64,000 nt of DNA from Marthasterias glacialis (lineage: Eukaryota > Echinodermata > Asteroidea > Forcipulatida > Asteriidae): NCBI GenBank assembly GCA_911728455.2, contig OU452231.1, positions 8,214,963 to 8,278,962 on the forward strand, in the 5' to 3' direction. The translations under genes were made by a program, and so were the position numbers. Under the pieces are notes generated by a model, which was not told the DNA's origin, ran no database searches, and saw only the letters and a program-made list of their open reading frames with translations. Positions 22,340 through 34,544 of the stretch are shown here, piece by piece; the stretch's first letter is position 1, and every line of letters starts with the position of its first letter.

Positions 22340-24110
22340 AAAAAAAAAAAAAACGATCGACCCTATATCGACCCTACAACAAAAGATTAGGGGAAACAAC
22401 CTGTAACACACCTTCTTTGACTTCCCTTTCTAATTATTGAGACACGTTAATGAGCGAAAGAACGGCAAACATTGAGACGTGCATGGTGGAGATTTTATAT
22501 CAAATGTAAAGAGATGACGTTGAATAAACCCTTAAAATCACGTTCTTACTTTTCTTTAAAAGGATATAGATAACCTTTTTAATACATCAATGGTTTCTGG
22601 AAAGGGTCAAATGACATGTCTGGGACCAGAACCCACAATGTGGCAACCCTAGACCATCGAAGTCCGGTGCCCGAGATCGCTCTGCCAAAAAACTAAAACA
22701 AAAATGTTTTACGAACGTTTTGTTGAAAAAATATGCTGCCGGTAAAACCTCCTTCCTTTTTCTGTGATAACCTTGAACAGTTTCAAATGTCGGTGCAAAA
22801 AATCAAAAGAGCATTGTTGTTTTTGTGTGATATCATAAACAACTTCTAATATGTAAGATTTATTGTGTGTTTTGCTTATTATAAACTATAAAAACAGGGC
22901 TGGTGAAGCTAGACAAACGTTTGTGGTCACGGTGTCAGGGGAAAATAGCTTACCATTAACCGTGAACAAACGAGCGTTGACGCATAATAAAAACAAATAA
23001 GAAAACAAAGAGTTGATTTGTGTCCTTTTCCAAAAAAAATAATTCAAGAAGGAGGTTTTTTTCTGTTGCTCACGATTCCTTGGTATGTCTATGATTACCC
23101 TGTATGAGTCAGCGATGAAAGAAATTTTGGTTTTGTGGTCTGTTATTACGAGACAACTTGACTTTACCCATTATTTTTCTACTCTTATACAAGAGGTGGG
23201 GGGCTGGGGTCGAGCCGATTCTGACAGCTGGGAAGGGGGTTGTTAACCGGATTTGTCTTTTTCACACGGCGTTGTGACAGGACCTCGCTGTTTATTTGGA
23301 AACTTTAAGCGAAACAATGCGTAATTAAAAATAAGATGTATTTGAATAAAATGGCGTGCGGTATAGGAAAACATAGTATTAGTAATCTAATTTGTATAGG
23401 CTTACTTTCAGTATACCCATTTTCTCTTTAAATAACCTTGACAAAAGGTAAGAACCTGAAAAAAATATTACACGAGCTCTTTGATGTACCCTTAACATTG
23501 CAGTGAATCTAAATTGATTTGAGTTTATGCCAGCCTAACATTGAATCTGAGCATGAATAAATAGATTGATTGCACATCGAAAATTCCACCCTCCCTCGCC
23601 CCAGAACCCTCAAACCGCCACCGTTTAAAACAACGTACACGATTAGTAATTACTGATACAGGTTTGCGAGTTTGAATCTGAAAGCTCACACTGGTTGTAA
23701 CTTTCATATTAGTACCACTCCTCCAAAGAAATATAACCGTCCGAAATCAAAGCCAAAGTCATGAAAATAGCATTATTAAAGACCACCAAAACCATCGCTG
23801 CTTATTTCGACGGTCACAATCGAAATAAACACGTAATCCCTGACTAAAAATAAGCCCGTTTAAACCAGGCTAATAATAGATCTTCGAAAAACCAAGGAGG
23901 TAAACCTTTAAAATTAAAAAAAGGAATCAAACAACAAATTTACAGTTCATTGCACATCGACACCCCCCCCCCCCCCCACCCAACACCACCACAAACCACA
24001 AGCACAATCCACTGTCAAATGAATATCGACAACAACAGCGACGTAGAAGGAAAATGACGACATACCATTGTCAGCATTTCTCGAAAATTGGCGGGGTGAT
24101 TTCAGGCAGA
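22340..24110. other. Intergenic, no gene seen
   Basis: Contains a poly-A run near 22340-22354 and a poly-C run at about 23964-23979. There are no convincing exons. Confidence 0.5.
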
Positions 24111-24270
24111 AATGTGTACTTCTTCTTCCGACGAAGAGGGTTCCCTTTGCTTGAACACCGGAAACGATGAGGTAATGTTGAGTATTCCCCAATATCCTAT
24201 GAATAATTTTAGTTCCTGGTTCCAAGGATTTACAAAAGAATCTCATTTGGCAGAAGTTGGTAAAATTCTC

Positions 24271-24278
24271 TATAAATA
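24271..24278 (+). promoter_or_regulatory. TATA box, gene B
   Basis: TATAAATA sits about 30 bases before the start of a leader exon that ends in a strong splice donor at 24401. This is the best promoter call in the window. Confidence 0.6.
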
Positions 24279-24301
24279 CGGCCAAGCGTCCACTCTCTCA
24301 T

Positions 24302-24400
24302 CACAAAACTTCGCTGGCAGAACTCAGAGAAGAACCTGGAGACCCAAAGCCAACGGAGACTCTCTGCAAACCAAACTTCATAAACGTTCATCACATAGAG
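24302..24400 (+). other. Probable untranslated first exon of gene B
   Basis: About 100 bases between the TATA box and the donor CATAGAG/GTAAGAC at 24401. It would splice to the acceptor at 25499, 24 bases before the gene B ATG. The 5' end is estimated from the TATA box. Confidence 0.5.
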
Positions 24401-25209
24401 GTAAGACTAGTAATTCTTTTCTTTATGTATGTATAGTACCTTACCTTAGCCTAGTTGACCAATGTGAGCCGATTAAGGGGTCAGACTATTTTACCATCCT
24501 AGCCTCGATTTGGGTACATTGGTTTTGAATGGAAATAAAATAAATATGGCACACCATGATTAATTTCGAAACGGACATGGTTTGGTTTTAACTTCAAAAC
24601 TGGACGACATAGGCCTAGTATATGAACTCGTATACCCTTAGCAGCTTTGGGTTCCAGATATTGAATAAAATATTTGCAAACTTTGTTTGTGTGGTCACCA
24701 AATTCATCAATATCTTATTATTACGTCATGTAGGTTGGATTCATAACTGAATTAAAATGTTTTCCCTCACTTCAAATCTTCATTTTCTCGCAATAGTTTA
24801 AACTGGTTCTTCGCAGCTTATTGATTGTAAAGTTCACACTAGTACAAAGGCAAAATGTCAAATCAAGATAATAAGACGTGATTGGCTTAACGTATGGACA
24901 TGCACGCTCATTGTGACGCTGTGTGTTCAAATCTTTCATTGCAATTTAAATAATGTCAAATTGCTCAAAGTTGAAAGCTCGCTGATTCATGCCAGCATCC
25001 AAAACCTCTCGAGAAGTAATTTTATCTGATGTACTGTCAAAGTCGAGAAATGAGCATTCGAAGCCCCCACAAATAACCAATGCTCATTTACCATTTCCAC
25101 AATCAAAATAAAAGCCAAATTTAAACTTGTATGCACAAAAATTCTTACAAACAGGAATGTGACCCTGAATTTGATGCAATTTTCACAGGTCGGTCAAGTA
25201 CTTAATCTA

Positions 25210-25270
25210 ATAATAGTGTACATTTATAATGCGCCACGTCTGTCATAAATGACACTCCTGGCGCCGAATT
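25210..25270 (-). mobile_element. LINE 3' tail fragment (same family as 54935-57876)
   Basis: The reverse complement contains GGCGCCAGGAGTGTCATTTA, then TGACAGACGTGGCGCA and TTATAAATGTACACTATT. This is the same 3' end as the LINE in SLU7 intron 10, so it is a severely 5'-truncated copy. It sits in the leader intron of gene B and is followed by a second repeat at 25275-25420. Confidence 0.75.
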
Positions 25271-25274
25271 ATCA

Positions 25275-25420
25275 AATCTGGTGGAGTGGAGATTCGAATG
25301 ATTTTATGAGACGAAGCAACCATAGTACAACACCTTGACAGGAACACAAAAAACACCCTTCTGTTTTACGATAAGTGCACTGGGCTCTTTTACGTGCATG
25401 ACATCTAGTACTAACATGTT
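25275..25420. repeat. Dispersed repeat fragment
   Basis: Blocks such as CTGTTTTACGATAAGTGCAC and CTCTTTTACGTGCATGACAT match 49065-49095 in SLU7 intron 4 closely, and 59330-59400 weakly. It is a piece of a SINE or LINE-associated repeat in the gene B leader intron. Confidence 0.6.
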
Positions 25421-25523
25421 CGGAATGAGTTTTATCTTCCAAAGATCAACGGTGCCATACACATTTTTAAGTGTTTCTCTGTTGTTTATTTTGAAACAGA
25501 AACTATACACTAACCCAAACAAG

Positions 25524-27716
25524 ATGAAGATCGCAATCGCACTGACTGTCGCCGTCGTCTGCGCAACTATGTTCGCTGCAACCGATGCAAAAGAAACATA
25601 CACTTGTGAGTATCAAACGACTTTCATATTCCCAACACCAATAGGCCTACTTGGGAGTACATATCCAGTTTGGACTACAAAGATCTTTCAAAATTCGAAA
25701 ACTTTACCACCTTCCCCAGGAAACAAGTTCAACAAAAAAACAGAACGATATGGGGAAAATAATATTTTCTCTTTGTGCAAAGTTCTTTAGCAAACGATGG
25801 CTGGTCAGCTGGTGCCGGGGCTCTTTTGGGGCCTCCGTAGGTTACAGCACAGCTATTCCAAAGAGGACGCTTGACGGCTAAGCCGGACTCGTATGAACCC
25901 AATTCAATGTTATTATTGCAACAAAATTAATGGATTGATGAGAGAATACAATGTCATACTCACTCACTCACACACGGACAAGTAGGTTTTCATCTGCAAT
26001 CGGGCTGTCCCTCTTTTGTTTGTACTTAGACCTTTTGACAACAGCTCCCATTGGATTTGTACACCTTTTTTTCAAATGGGAACCTTCTCCCGACCGGGGA
26101 CCGCAGTGTCCATTTTGTTACAGATACTCGGTTTGAATGTGTATCTAGCTAACCACTCACACACCCTTATTATGGCAGACACGGGGTCCTCCTACTGTTG
26201 TATTATTCCATTTTCTGAAGAATTCCTCTGTGGGGTAGCACTTTAACAAAGAAAACATTGTGGGGTAGCAATGTTCCATTGTGTCAAGTACCTCATCACA
26301 CATAGGTTTTCATGATTTTTTTTGAGGAATTTTTTTTTTTCCAACTACTGGAAAGTGATTGTTTGGTCTGATTCACATGTATAGTTGCCAGCAAGCGCTG
26401 ACATCCTCGAAAACGTATGCCAACCGTCCTGCGATGTGCAATGCAAGTTTGATTAACTTTACAATAAATGTGTTTGTCGCTTTTATAGATTCGTGCAATC
26501 TACTCCAAACATTGGGCTACACTGACGTATTTGAGTGCAGATCCGGAACAGACCTGTGCACCAAGAAAAGATTTGAGTGTGACTCCATTAAGGACTGCCC
26601 AGATTTTTCGGACGAGGACCATTGCGCAAAAAAGCATGCCGGTAAGTTTTAACTATAGTCTTAGTTTCAAGTTTGGTGTCCGCGATTTTAGTTACCAAAG
26701 GAGGGCGCTAAAAATGTGATTAGACTCGAAGTAGCTGGACGATATTTTGCTATTCAAGATACACATTGTGCACTTTAGTCAAACTGATAAGCACGTAGAG
26801 CCAGAAGAACACTCAAAAGGTAAAATATAGGATTGGTAAAGCTGATAGTACAGTGTTCTGATTTAATATACATGAAGAAAAAAAACTTTGGAAATTTGGG
26901 GTCAATCCGTCTTCCGAGTCGGGAGAAAATGGTGAAAAACCATGCACACTATTCAACATGTAAATACATTGTCCTTAATTTAGTCTGTTGCAGCCGAAAT
27001 TAAAACCGTGGTCTTCAAATTCTATTTTCTCGACTTTAGCAGTATTTCAGACAGAAATATTTCTATGGAAGACGGGTACTATTATGAACTTCATAATCAG
27101 TAAGCTTTCAAACTGATATTAATAAAACGATTTTTGACGAATACCAATCCTGTGTTCTACCAAAGGTGTGTTCAGATTTCAGAAGGTAATGTTCATTCAC
27201 CTTCGTTTACGACTGACTGGTATCAGTGATTGATTATAATTTCATCAATAGATGCTAACATGTTTTTACTCTGCCATTCAGTGAAAGAGAAACCTGGCTT
27301 ATACGTTACCTTTTCTGCAAGGCAAATTAAAAGGTGTTTTGGATCAATTTTGCCGGAACAAAAGTGACACATGTGATTGTACATGACTTAGATTATTGGT
27401 ACAATTCAGAACAGGACTACTTTATACTTCAAAATCGTCAGTTAATTTCCAAAAACTTCTTGCCCCATAGTTAACAGATTTGTTTCCCCCCTTTTCCTTC
27501 TAATGGTAGTGTTCTCTCTGTTTAAACCACTCAGAAAACTGTGTCGACGATTTCGCTGGCAAGATGGCATCGAACGACCTTCCTCTTCAGAAGTACGAAT
27601 GCGGAGATGGTATGTGCATCTTAGGGTGCTACAGATGTGACAACGAGCTGGACTGTCTCGACGGATCGGACGAAGCTGGCTGCACCGAAAACGAAATTAT
27701 ACCACCTTGTTACTAG
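25524..27716 (+). CDS. Gene B: secreted protein with two LDLa domains
   Basis: Coding exons 25524-25605, 26489-26641 and 27535-27716 join in phase 1 (138 aa). Donors are GTGAGT and GTAAGT. The ATG at 25524 follows an acceptor at 25499, and the open frame upstream of it is intron. Residues 1 to about 22 are a signal peptide (KIAIALTVAVVCATMFAATDA). Domain 1 (C30-C73) has CDSIKDCPDFSDE. Domain 2 (C81-C128) has CDNELDCLDGSDE, both with intact acidic calcium-site residues. Like gene A it has an extra cysteine (C110) and a tail cysteine (C137, PPCY). It is clearly the nearest relative of gene A, sharing identical strings such as DGMCILGC. It should be an extracellular calcium-binding, ligand-binding peptide, but function and partner are unknown. 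Confidence 0.88.
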
Positions 27717-28043
27717 AAGACTACCCCCACAACTAACTTTTATTTTACATCAAAGTAATTTCGTGTCCGTGTTGATGGCCTTGACTATGTGTACAACCCA
27801 ATCACCGGTTTTATCGATATTCAAAGGCAAACCGTATCGTAAAGGAGCTTAATCCGGAGATTTGTTAGTTTTGTTGTTATTGTTTAGTTAGATGTTGTGA
27901 TTGTTTAGTAAGATGTTGACTGTTTGTTTACAGAAAAAATAAGTTAAATATATTATATTGTGTCCCTATTTGTATAAAGAATTGAAAGAATTTCTATTTT
28001 ATCTCGTTCGAGGGAGGGAAAGGCTCACTGAAGTTTGTAAAAG

Positions 28044-28049
28044 AATAAA
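28044..28049 (+). terminator. Probable polyadenylation signal, gene B
   Basis: AATAAA, 330 bases after the stop codon of gene B and immediately followed by an A-rich stretch. Confidence 0.5.
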
Positions 28050-28059
28050 AAAAATCTGT

Positions 28060-29700
28060 GCAGCTTTATAAGGCATTTGGCCAATAGATGGCGCCCTTTC
28101 CTTCAAACGGACTATTAGGCCGCGCTTCGGCAATGCCTATGACGTAGTCAGATCGCTGAACGCCTTCTATGCAGCCAGCAATAGTAGTCATAACCAAAGT
28201 CAATGCTGAAAATGTTCCAACAGTGATGCACTTATTACGTTGTGCTTCACCAGCCATCCCACTGCCATCATTGTCAAATGATTTTAGTTTAGATAATGCA
28301 AAACAAAAAATTAACTTTTCCCTCTTTTTTTGTACAGTTACGGATCTCACAATATTTAATTTTATTCAATTTATTTATCATCGATGATTTATTTATCATT
28401 GATGTCCATGTGACACAAGAATGCATAAAACTGATGTGTTTTGATTAAGGTTATGGCCAATTAAGGTTATGTGAATAAATAAATAGCTATTATTTTTATA
28501 TACATGAAGATTCTTTTCAGAAATTTGTCATTACGTGCTCATTTTCAATTCGTTGCTTACAAGTGGTCATACACGAGTGACGATGTGAGATTATTTCTAC
28601 TTTTCTAGAAACATTTCTTCGAGCAGACTGGCATCCTCAATTATTCCCCAAATTGCCAACCTCTCACTTCCAAGATGAATGGTGGCAAAATTTAAATAGA
28701 TATTAATTAACATAGCTTTAAAGTGCTCCGAGTGAGAAATAGAGGGAGGGCGCTCTTCAGATTTCTCGTTTAGATTATTCGGACTGAAAAGAATAGTTGT
28801 ATTAATTTTAAAAGAAAACTAAATCTTGATTCGCAGAGAGCACCAAACGGGCCGGGGTTTATGTGCAATGAGAGTACAAGCAATTTACCAGTAACGACAG
28901 TATGCCAACATTTACAAGGTCCCCTTGATCCAAAAATACATTATGCAATCAATTTTGAGCAACCTTGTATAAACATTACCAAAATTACTACACAGATAGG
29001 ACACTTGTGCTGTTTTGCACGGTAGCAGATGTAATTCCTTTATACCTACCAATTGCGTGATGGCGCCCTTACGCTGTCATTTTGCTAGGATTATTGACAC
29101 AATTTATTGCCGAACACCAAACTTTCGATCTGCCTTCACCTTTTTTAGTTGGTGGGATCGTTTAGCCTTAGTTTTTCCATTTAGTAGGACCTACTCAAAA
29201 AACGATCTTCGGTTTTACCTACCAACAACAGCGGGCGCCCCAATTTTGCGTTTCATGTTTCTGAATAGAGTGTCCTATCTCGTGTTTGTAGTATATTTGA
29301 CATTACTAACAACTTTATAACAACAGTGACAAGGACAGACTTACCCAAATTACTAATGCCAGTCTTTTTTTTTTCATTTTATTTTTTCATTTCATTCTTG
29401 TTAATATTCCTTCCTCATAAGACTTGAACCCGTACAACCTCCCGTTTTACCCTTCTGCCTGAAACAATCAACCGAAATATTTTATGTATTTCAATGGAGG
29501 GTGTCAACATTTTTAACTTTATGTTCAAAATACATGAATAATGCATTACCGCAGTGTTTTAGTTCATGCTCTGAGGTTTACGTCAAGTATCCGTTTACAC
29601 TGACTCGAATAACTGTAAAAGAAGAATCTTTTCGTTGGTGGTTTTAACCGTGCCAGTAGAGAGGTTTCACGTGACGTCACCCAAGACCTTTTTCTAAATG
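28060..29700. other. Intergenic, no gene seen
   Basis: AT-rich sequence. The frames at 28066-28387 on both strands and at 29015-29320 show no family features and no splice context. Confidence 0.5.
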
Positions 29701-29779
29701 CTGCATGCACAAACAGGAGCTGGAAATCATTCAGCAGACGACGCGCCAGCCATTGAGTTTGTACATGGCATTACCAGAC

Positions 29780-30246
29780 ATGGCTGCGAAACGAACTTTT
29801 CCCGGGGGTCATGCAACCTCTCCATACAAAAAATAGTTCCATCCAACGTGGTCTTACATTCTGGAATACTCTAGAAAATAACCCAAATTAAAACAACACC
29901 GCAGTCTCTGGGCGGAACTTTAAAAACACTTAATTACTCGATGCATATTCATAATGCTCCTTATATCAAGTTGCTTAGTAGTTTCCATGTATTTTTTGTT
30001 TTTCTTTCTTTATAGTTCGATGTCTTGTCTCTTGTTTGTATCTTGCGTGTCAATAAGTCGGAGGGAAAAGCTATGCCTGATTCAAACCGAAATGTTGTAT
30101 TTTGATTGATCATGTCATAACTGCATGCAATTACCATCAAACTTGCTATAACATTTTGTACATTTTTTTATTTTGTTGAGCCACATTAATTGATGTATTC
30201 TTGACCCATTACATACCAGCACTGAAATAAATGTGAATGAATGAAC
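29780..30246 (+). mobile_element. Decayed LINE 3' end (tentative)
   Basis: Near 29848-29935 a + strand frame reads GLTFWNTLENNP and, after a stop, NNTAVSGRNFKNT. This resembles the tryptophan-containing C-terminal segment of non-LTR retrotransposon ORF2 proteins. About 300 bp further the block ends AATAAATGTGAATGAATGAA, a typical LINE-type tail. Stops and frameshifts show it is dead. Confidence 0.35.
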
Positions 30247-30295
30247 TTCCTGTCAACCAATCGGGAACGTTTCTGACCAAAATTGAGACCGTGTC

Positions 30296-30432
30296 CAAAA
30301 TTGGCGGCTACGGCTACGGCTGGATCGCCGCGTCATCATGCGTTGAAGTACAGAACGTCCTTAGCAACACCCTTAGAAACAGTCGTAGCCGTAGCCGCAG
30401 CCGTCAATTCGAATACGGCCTAATTCACCGTG
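30296..30432. mobile_element. Fold-back element with CGGCTA hexamer ends (copy 1)
   Basis: One end is GGCGGCTACGGCTACGGCTG and the other AGCCGTAGCCGCAGCCGTC, complementary arms of CGGCTA repeats. The interior shares GATCGCCGCGTCATCATGCG and the GTCCTTAGCAACA block with the copy at 31842-31966. Confidence 0.85.
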
Positions 30433-30439
30433 GTTAGAT

Positions 30440-31840
30440 CCCATCAATAAAAACCCTAGGGCCTTTCCCACTCATAGGCTCCGACTTGAGCTCAGGCTTG
30501 AGCTCTGGCTTGGGCACCAACTCTGGCTTTGGCTTTGGCTTGGTCTCCGTCATCTTTTTTGGAGCAGTGTGCATTTTGTACGGTGCTACACCATCAAACG
30601 GAGCCTGGGCTGCAGCTGGAGCCAAGCCTTGATGAAACTGAAAGCCCCTTGCAACGAAGTCACATAAACACTCTGTCAAAGGTGCAAGCTTGGAAAACAA
30701 CTTAACCCAAATAAATTGTCCGAATTACTATTAAACATATAAAAACAAACTTGAGTGCACAGCTTAGGCGCCATGAACTGGTACGGAATTCAGCCAACCC
30801 GCATTGATGTGTTATGTTTCTTGATGTGAGTGACGAGTATGTACAGCTTGTACTCTTGTGTACTCTTCAAAAGAATCATAATAATATTTTTTACCCCCGT
30901 TTTGAACCTTGTTTTCAGCGACACCACCCAAGCTGCTGAGTGACAGCCAGAGTCCCACCTACAATGTCTTGTCATGTTGAGTACATTGTATTATGAACTA
31001 CTTGGGAACTATAATAGACTGGCCTTGCAAACAATCCGCTCAAGGCAAATGGCTTTTGTGCCATATAATCAGCATATTTTACTATGAGCACATGAATAAG
31101 CTTTTTGTTACATACAAGTTTTCTTTTATGGCTTCAAAATTGGGCGGCTGTTTCATGTCCGCGCAAAAGTTGACGGTATTGGCAAGATCGGTGGAGCTCA
31201 TTCAAACTCAATTGACGAGTGTTAAACTATGCTTTTTTATTTAGCATGATACCGATGCGAATTGTTCTGAATTTACCGTTCAAATACTACCATGTGCGAG
31301 TAAAATACTCCCGAATTACTAAGTTTCTTATTTCACTTTTTTGACGAAATAATAGAGGAAAAGTGAATGTACTCTTCCAAAGACCCGTTAATGTATATTG
31401 TCTTTGGGATTAATGAGATTAAAGCAATGGGGATTGCGTGATGTTTGTGATGTCATTACAAAAACAGTTTCATTACAACATTTTTTTGTTTCACAGCACT
31501 CACACAAGCTTTGAACTTAAATACCTAGATTAAGACCCTTTTTTTGTTTACAAACATTTTTTTTATGAAGTATAGGTTTACTGTTTTTTTGTTTCGGATA
31601 GTATTAATTTATATTCATCAATATAATATGGGTATTAATCTGATAGCATTATTGGTCAAATAATGAACTCTTGTATTTTTTGCAGTTAAGGCCGCCTATA
31701 ATTTTGCCAACCACGTTAGGCAAAACTCGCCGCTGTGACGTTGCAAAAGAAAGGTCTACATACTCAGGAGTAATCATTGTGACCCATAGAGCATTGCGAC
31801 ATTATAATCTGAGGTGCTTGTGTTGGTTCCAAGGCACTCT
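30440..31840. other. Intergenic, no gene seen
   Basis: At 30470-30560 a GGCTTGAGCTC/GGCTTTGGCTT low-complexity stretch creates a minus-strand frame rich in Lys-Pro-Glu-Leu. No other features were seen. Confidence 0.5.
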
Positions 31841-31841
31841 A

Positions 31842-31966
31842 AGGCCCTGTCGGCTACGGCTACCGCTACGGCTGGATCGCCGCGTCATCATGCGCTGAAG
31901 TATAGGACATCCTTAGCAACAGCCGTAGCCGTAGCCGTAGCCGCCAATTCGGATACGGCCTAATTA
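31842..31966. mobile_element. Fold-back element with CGGCTA hexamer ends (copy 2)
   Basis: Same structure and interior as 30296-30432, same orientation, starting GTCGGCTACGGCTACCGCTA and closing in GTAGCCGTAGCCGCC. Confidence 0.85.
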
Positions 31967-31969
31967 CCG

Positions 31970-33870
31970 AGGTAGGCCTACCTGTGGATTTTCCCCCGCG
32001 CGCAAGACTATACTCGGGAGCACCGAGAGGGACAGTTGCTTCACCATCGTGCATCGGTTTTTAAGGCACTGTTCTTAACCCCTGATGCAATATTCAATTA
32101 TTTAGATACGCAAACCATACTGGGACAGACGATAAACCATTTGACACCAATCCAGATCTTCAATATTTAATGAATGACTAACTAAAATAACAGAAGAGTG
32201 CGAGAAGATGACACCAAATAACTCCAACTGCGCCACACCAAGTACTGTGTTTTGGTTAAATATAACTGCATAACTTATTGACAGGGAGGGTAGAACATCT
32301 AATGCACGAGATGTCCCCCAAAAAACCAATGATCATAACATGATTCCATTCTTAGCCTAAAAAAATATAATCTACTACATTGAATGTTTCTGATGAAATA
32401 ACAAACTATAGTTATCTCGTCTAAGGTCACCAGCTCTCTATACTTTCCCATGTGTGGCAATAGAAAAGGTGTGAAGAAATATATTGTGAAATGTTTGTGA
32501 ATTTAAGGTCGAGAAATAACTGGGTTTTTTTGTGAAGCCAAATTATTTTTTGTTGAATAACTTAAATGGGTAAAAAGTGGTTACACGTTTGGTCCATAAC
32601 GTGTTTTTTAGTTTTATGGTTTCTTTTTCTTCTTTTTTTTTTATTGTGAGCAGAAGATCTAAATAATTCTGATTAAAACGTTGACTGACGTCGACACAAC
32701 ACAAAAATAAGCTGAGAGGAAACAGCCGCTGACTGAAAAACATCCTTGGATGTTGGTGTTACATGCATGGGGCACCGCCAAATCAGGACGACCCTACCTC
32801 CATCTCTATGTGATTTAAGGCTCTCGGAGTTCGACAAAAGAACAAAAGGATTTGGATATGACTTGTCGGCGATTGTTGTTTGTAGGTGCGGTATGCAAGG
32901 GCGAACATAAGTACAATAGAAAATGAGTCTGAAGGAGGTTTTTTGTAATTTAAATGCAGGTCAGGGTGTGGGATGGGGAGCATGAGTGACTTTACCACGG
33001 TTTCGAGTTGGCAGCTCTGCGTTACTCTCCATTGGCAGTCTAGCACAGACACATTACAGCCAGCTGACGCTCTCTTAAACATTTCAAGATCTTCAATTCA
33101 GCTTGACTGTTGGTATGTAAATCTTTATTTGCTGATCGTATATCTTTATTGTTCATATTGCTCATCTTTTCCATTTTGGAACAAATCAAAAAGATGCCGA
33201 ATCCGACTGCCATTATCCGCGCATAATAGCATCCAAAAGTAGTAGGTTTAGCTTTCAACAAGTGAAAAAAGTAGCGGTTGGATTTGTTGTTGTTGTTGTT
33301 ATTGTTGTTGTTTTTTTTTCTCGTAGTCCTACCAGTTGTGTCACTAGGAAAATGAAGGTGCTATTGACAATTTCATTCTATTTTGATTTAAAACCGAACC
33401 ATTTTTATTTTGACTTTCCAATAGAACTTTACATCATTTTTATATGTAAAAGTTGAGTACTTCCAACATCTTGTTTTCACTAAACACACGCCCTGAAGTT
33501 TCATCGAATTCGGTGGCCTTTTGAAGCGACAATAAAACAGTGACACGTTCTGTGTTGACAGGGACTGTGTATGTTTGGGCATTGTCCTATCGCTCCTATT
33601 TCGTTAACACTAACAGCAATCAAATTAAACATGGCCATGTCTTGGGTCGTCCAAAAAATGGTATTCGACTTGGAAAAGATTTCGGGCTATCTGACTGCCA
33701 CTTTATCTCCCTTAATTTAGGTCAAATTGCATCCTTACCCGTCCAGAAAGGTTGACAGAATGTGTACAGATGGGGAACAGGCACTTTGAAAGGTTACAAA
33801 ATATTGAAATAATGAAAAAGAAGCCATTTTCACGTCTACGTTGGGCTTGACAACGCTTCTCACTAAACAC
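31970..33870. other. Intergenic, simple repeats only
   Basis: Contains a (GTT)n/poly-T stretch at 33285-33318. No gene evidence. Confidence 0.5.
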
Positions 33871-33871
33871 C

Positions 33872-34080
33872 ATTTTAGTTCCTTTGGGCATGAATGCACG
33901 AAAGTGCCGGCCGCGCGATGAAATGTCCGCTTGAATTTTATTTTTTTAAGGGTCAATATTTAGCATTTCAGCTACACTTCCTCGAGAGGAATATTTAAAG
34001 AAAGGAAATAAAAGCACAACATCCATTAAAAATCTATATAAAAAAAAATTAGAAAGTGGCAGTCGGATATGGGAATTTTT
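33872..34080. repeat. Dispersed repeat, inverted partner of 41530-41735
   Basis: Blocks CCTTTGGGCATGAATGC, GAAATGTCCGCTTG and AAAGTGGCAGTCGGATATGG all recur in reverse complement and reverse order at 41530-41735, about 7.6 kb away. Gene C lies between the two. Confidence 0.75.
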
Positions 34081-34271
34081 CCGCATGGGCATGACAGCAG
34101 TCTTGAACTGGGCGTTTCCCAACCCCCAGATCAGAGGAGGTTACGTAACAACCGTGTCTTCAAGAAAATACCTTTTCTTAACGCATCCGTTGTGGTGGTC
34201 TGGGCGGCAAGTTGAAGCGTTATCGCCCAATTAGTGTGAATACAAAGTGTACACGTACTGTGTACATTGTG

Positions 34272-34374
34272 GACGTTTTCGAAACCACGGCTTTGGGCTT
34301 GTCTCCGTTAGTTATTTTGAAAACGTGTGCTTTCCGTACTACTGACGGAGCCCAAGCCGTGGTTTCGAAAACGG
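34272..34374. mobile_element. MITE-like element with GTTTTCGAAACCACGG ends
   Basis: Terminal inverted repeats of about 27-35 bp: GTTTTCGAAACCACGGCTTT on the left, GCCGTGGTTTCGAAAAC on the right, with a short interior. It abuts the TATA-like sequence proposed for gene C. Confidence 0.75.
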
Positions 34375-34376
34375 CC

Positions 34377-34384
34377 TATAAGTA
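34377..34384 (+). promoter_or_regulatory. TATA-like box, possible gene C promoter
   Basis: TATAAGTA lies directly at the edge of the MITE and about 160 bases before the splice donor GCAAGTAAGT. It is proposed by analogy with gene B, and evidence is weak. Confidence 0.25.
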
Positions 34385-34406
34385 AAAGCTTCCATGCATA
34401 ATTGAA

Positions 34407-34539
34407 CAACATAATGTTACTAGAATACGAACATTTTTTTGTAGAATCTTAAACACTCCCAAAACCTCAACAAAACAAAACACTGGTTACAATTCACTGC
34501 CCAAACCGCACATGTCCAGGAAGATGAATGTGTCGGCAA
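34407..34539 (+). other. Possible untranslated first exon of gene C
   Basis: Ends in GGCA followed by donor GTAAGT at 34540. It could splice to the acceptor at 36050 just before the gene C ATG. It contains short upstream ATGs, which argues mildly against it. Confidence 0.25.
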
Positions 34540-34544
34540 GTAAG

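Noticed and set aside
24112..24528. 138-codon + strand open frame over the gene B promoter
   Set aside because: It spans the TATA box and leader exon and runs through the donor. It has no family features, and composition fits non-coding DNA.
25335..25523. Upstream extension of the gene B reading frame
   Set aside because: The extension is dispersed repeat and a pyrimidine-rich acceptor. The ATG at 25524 gives a proper signal peptide and matches the exon design of genes A and C.
30434..30700. Minus-strand frame rich in Lys-Pro-Glu-Leu
   Set aside because: Produced by low-complexity GGCTT/GAGCTC repeats. There is no start context or splice support.
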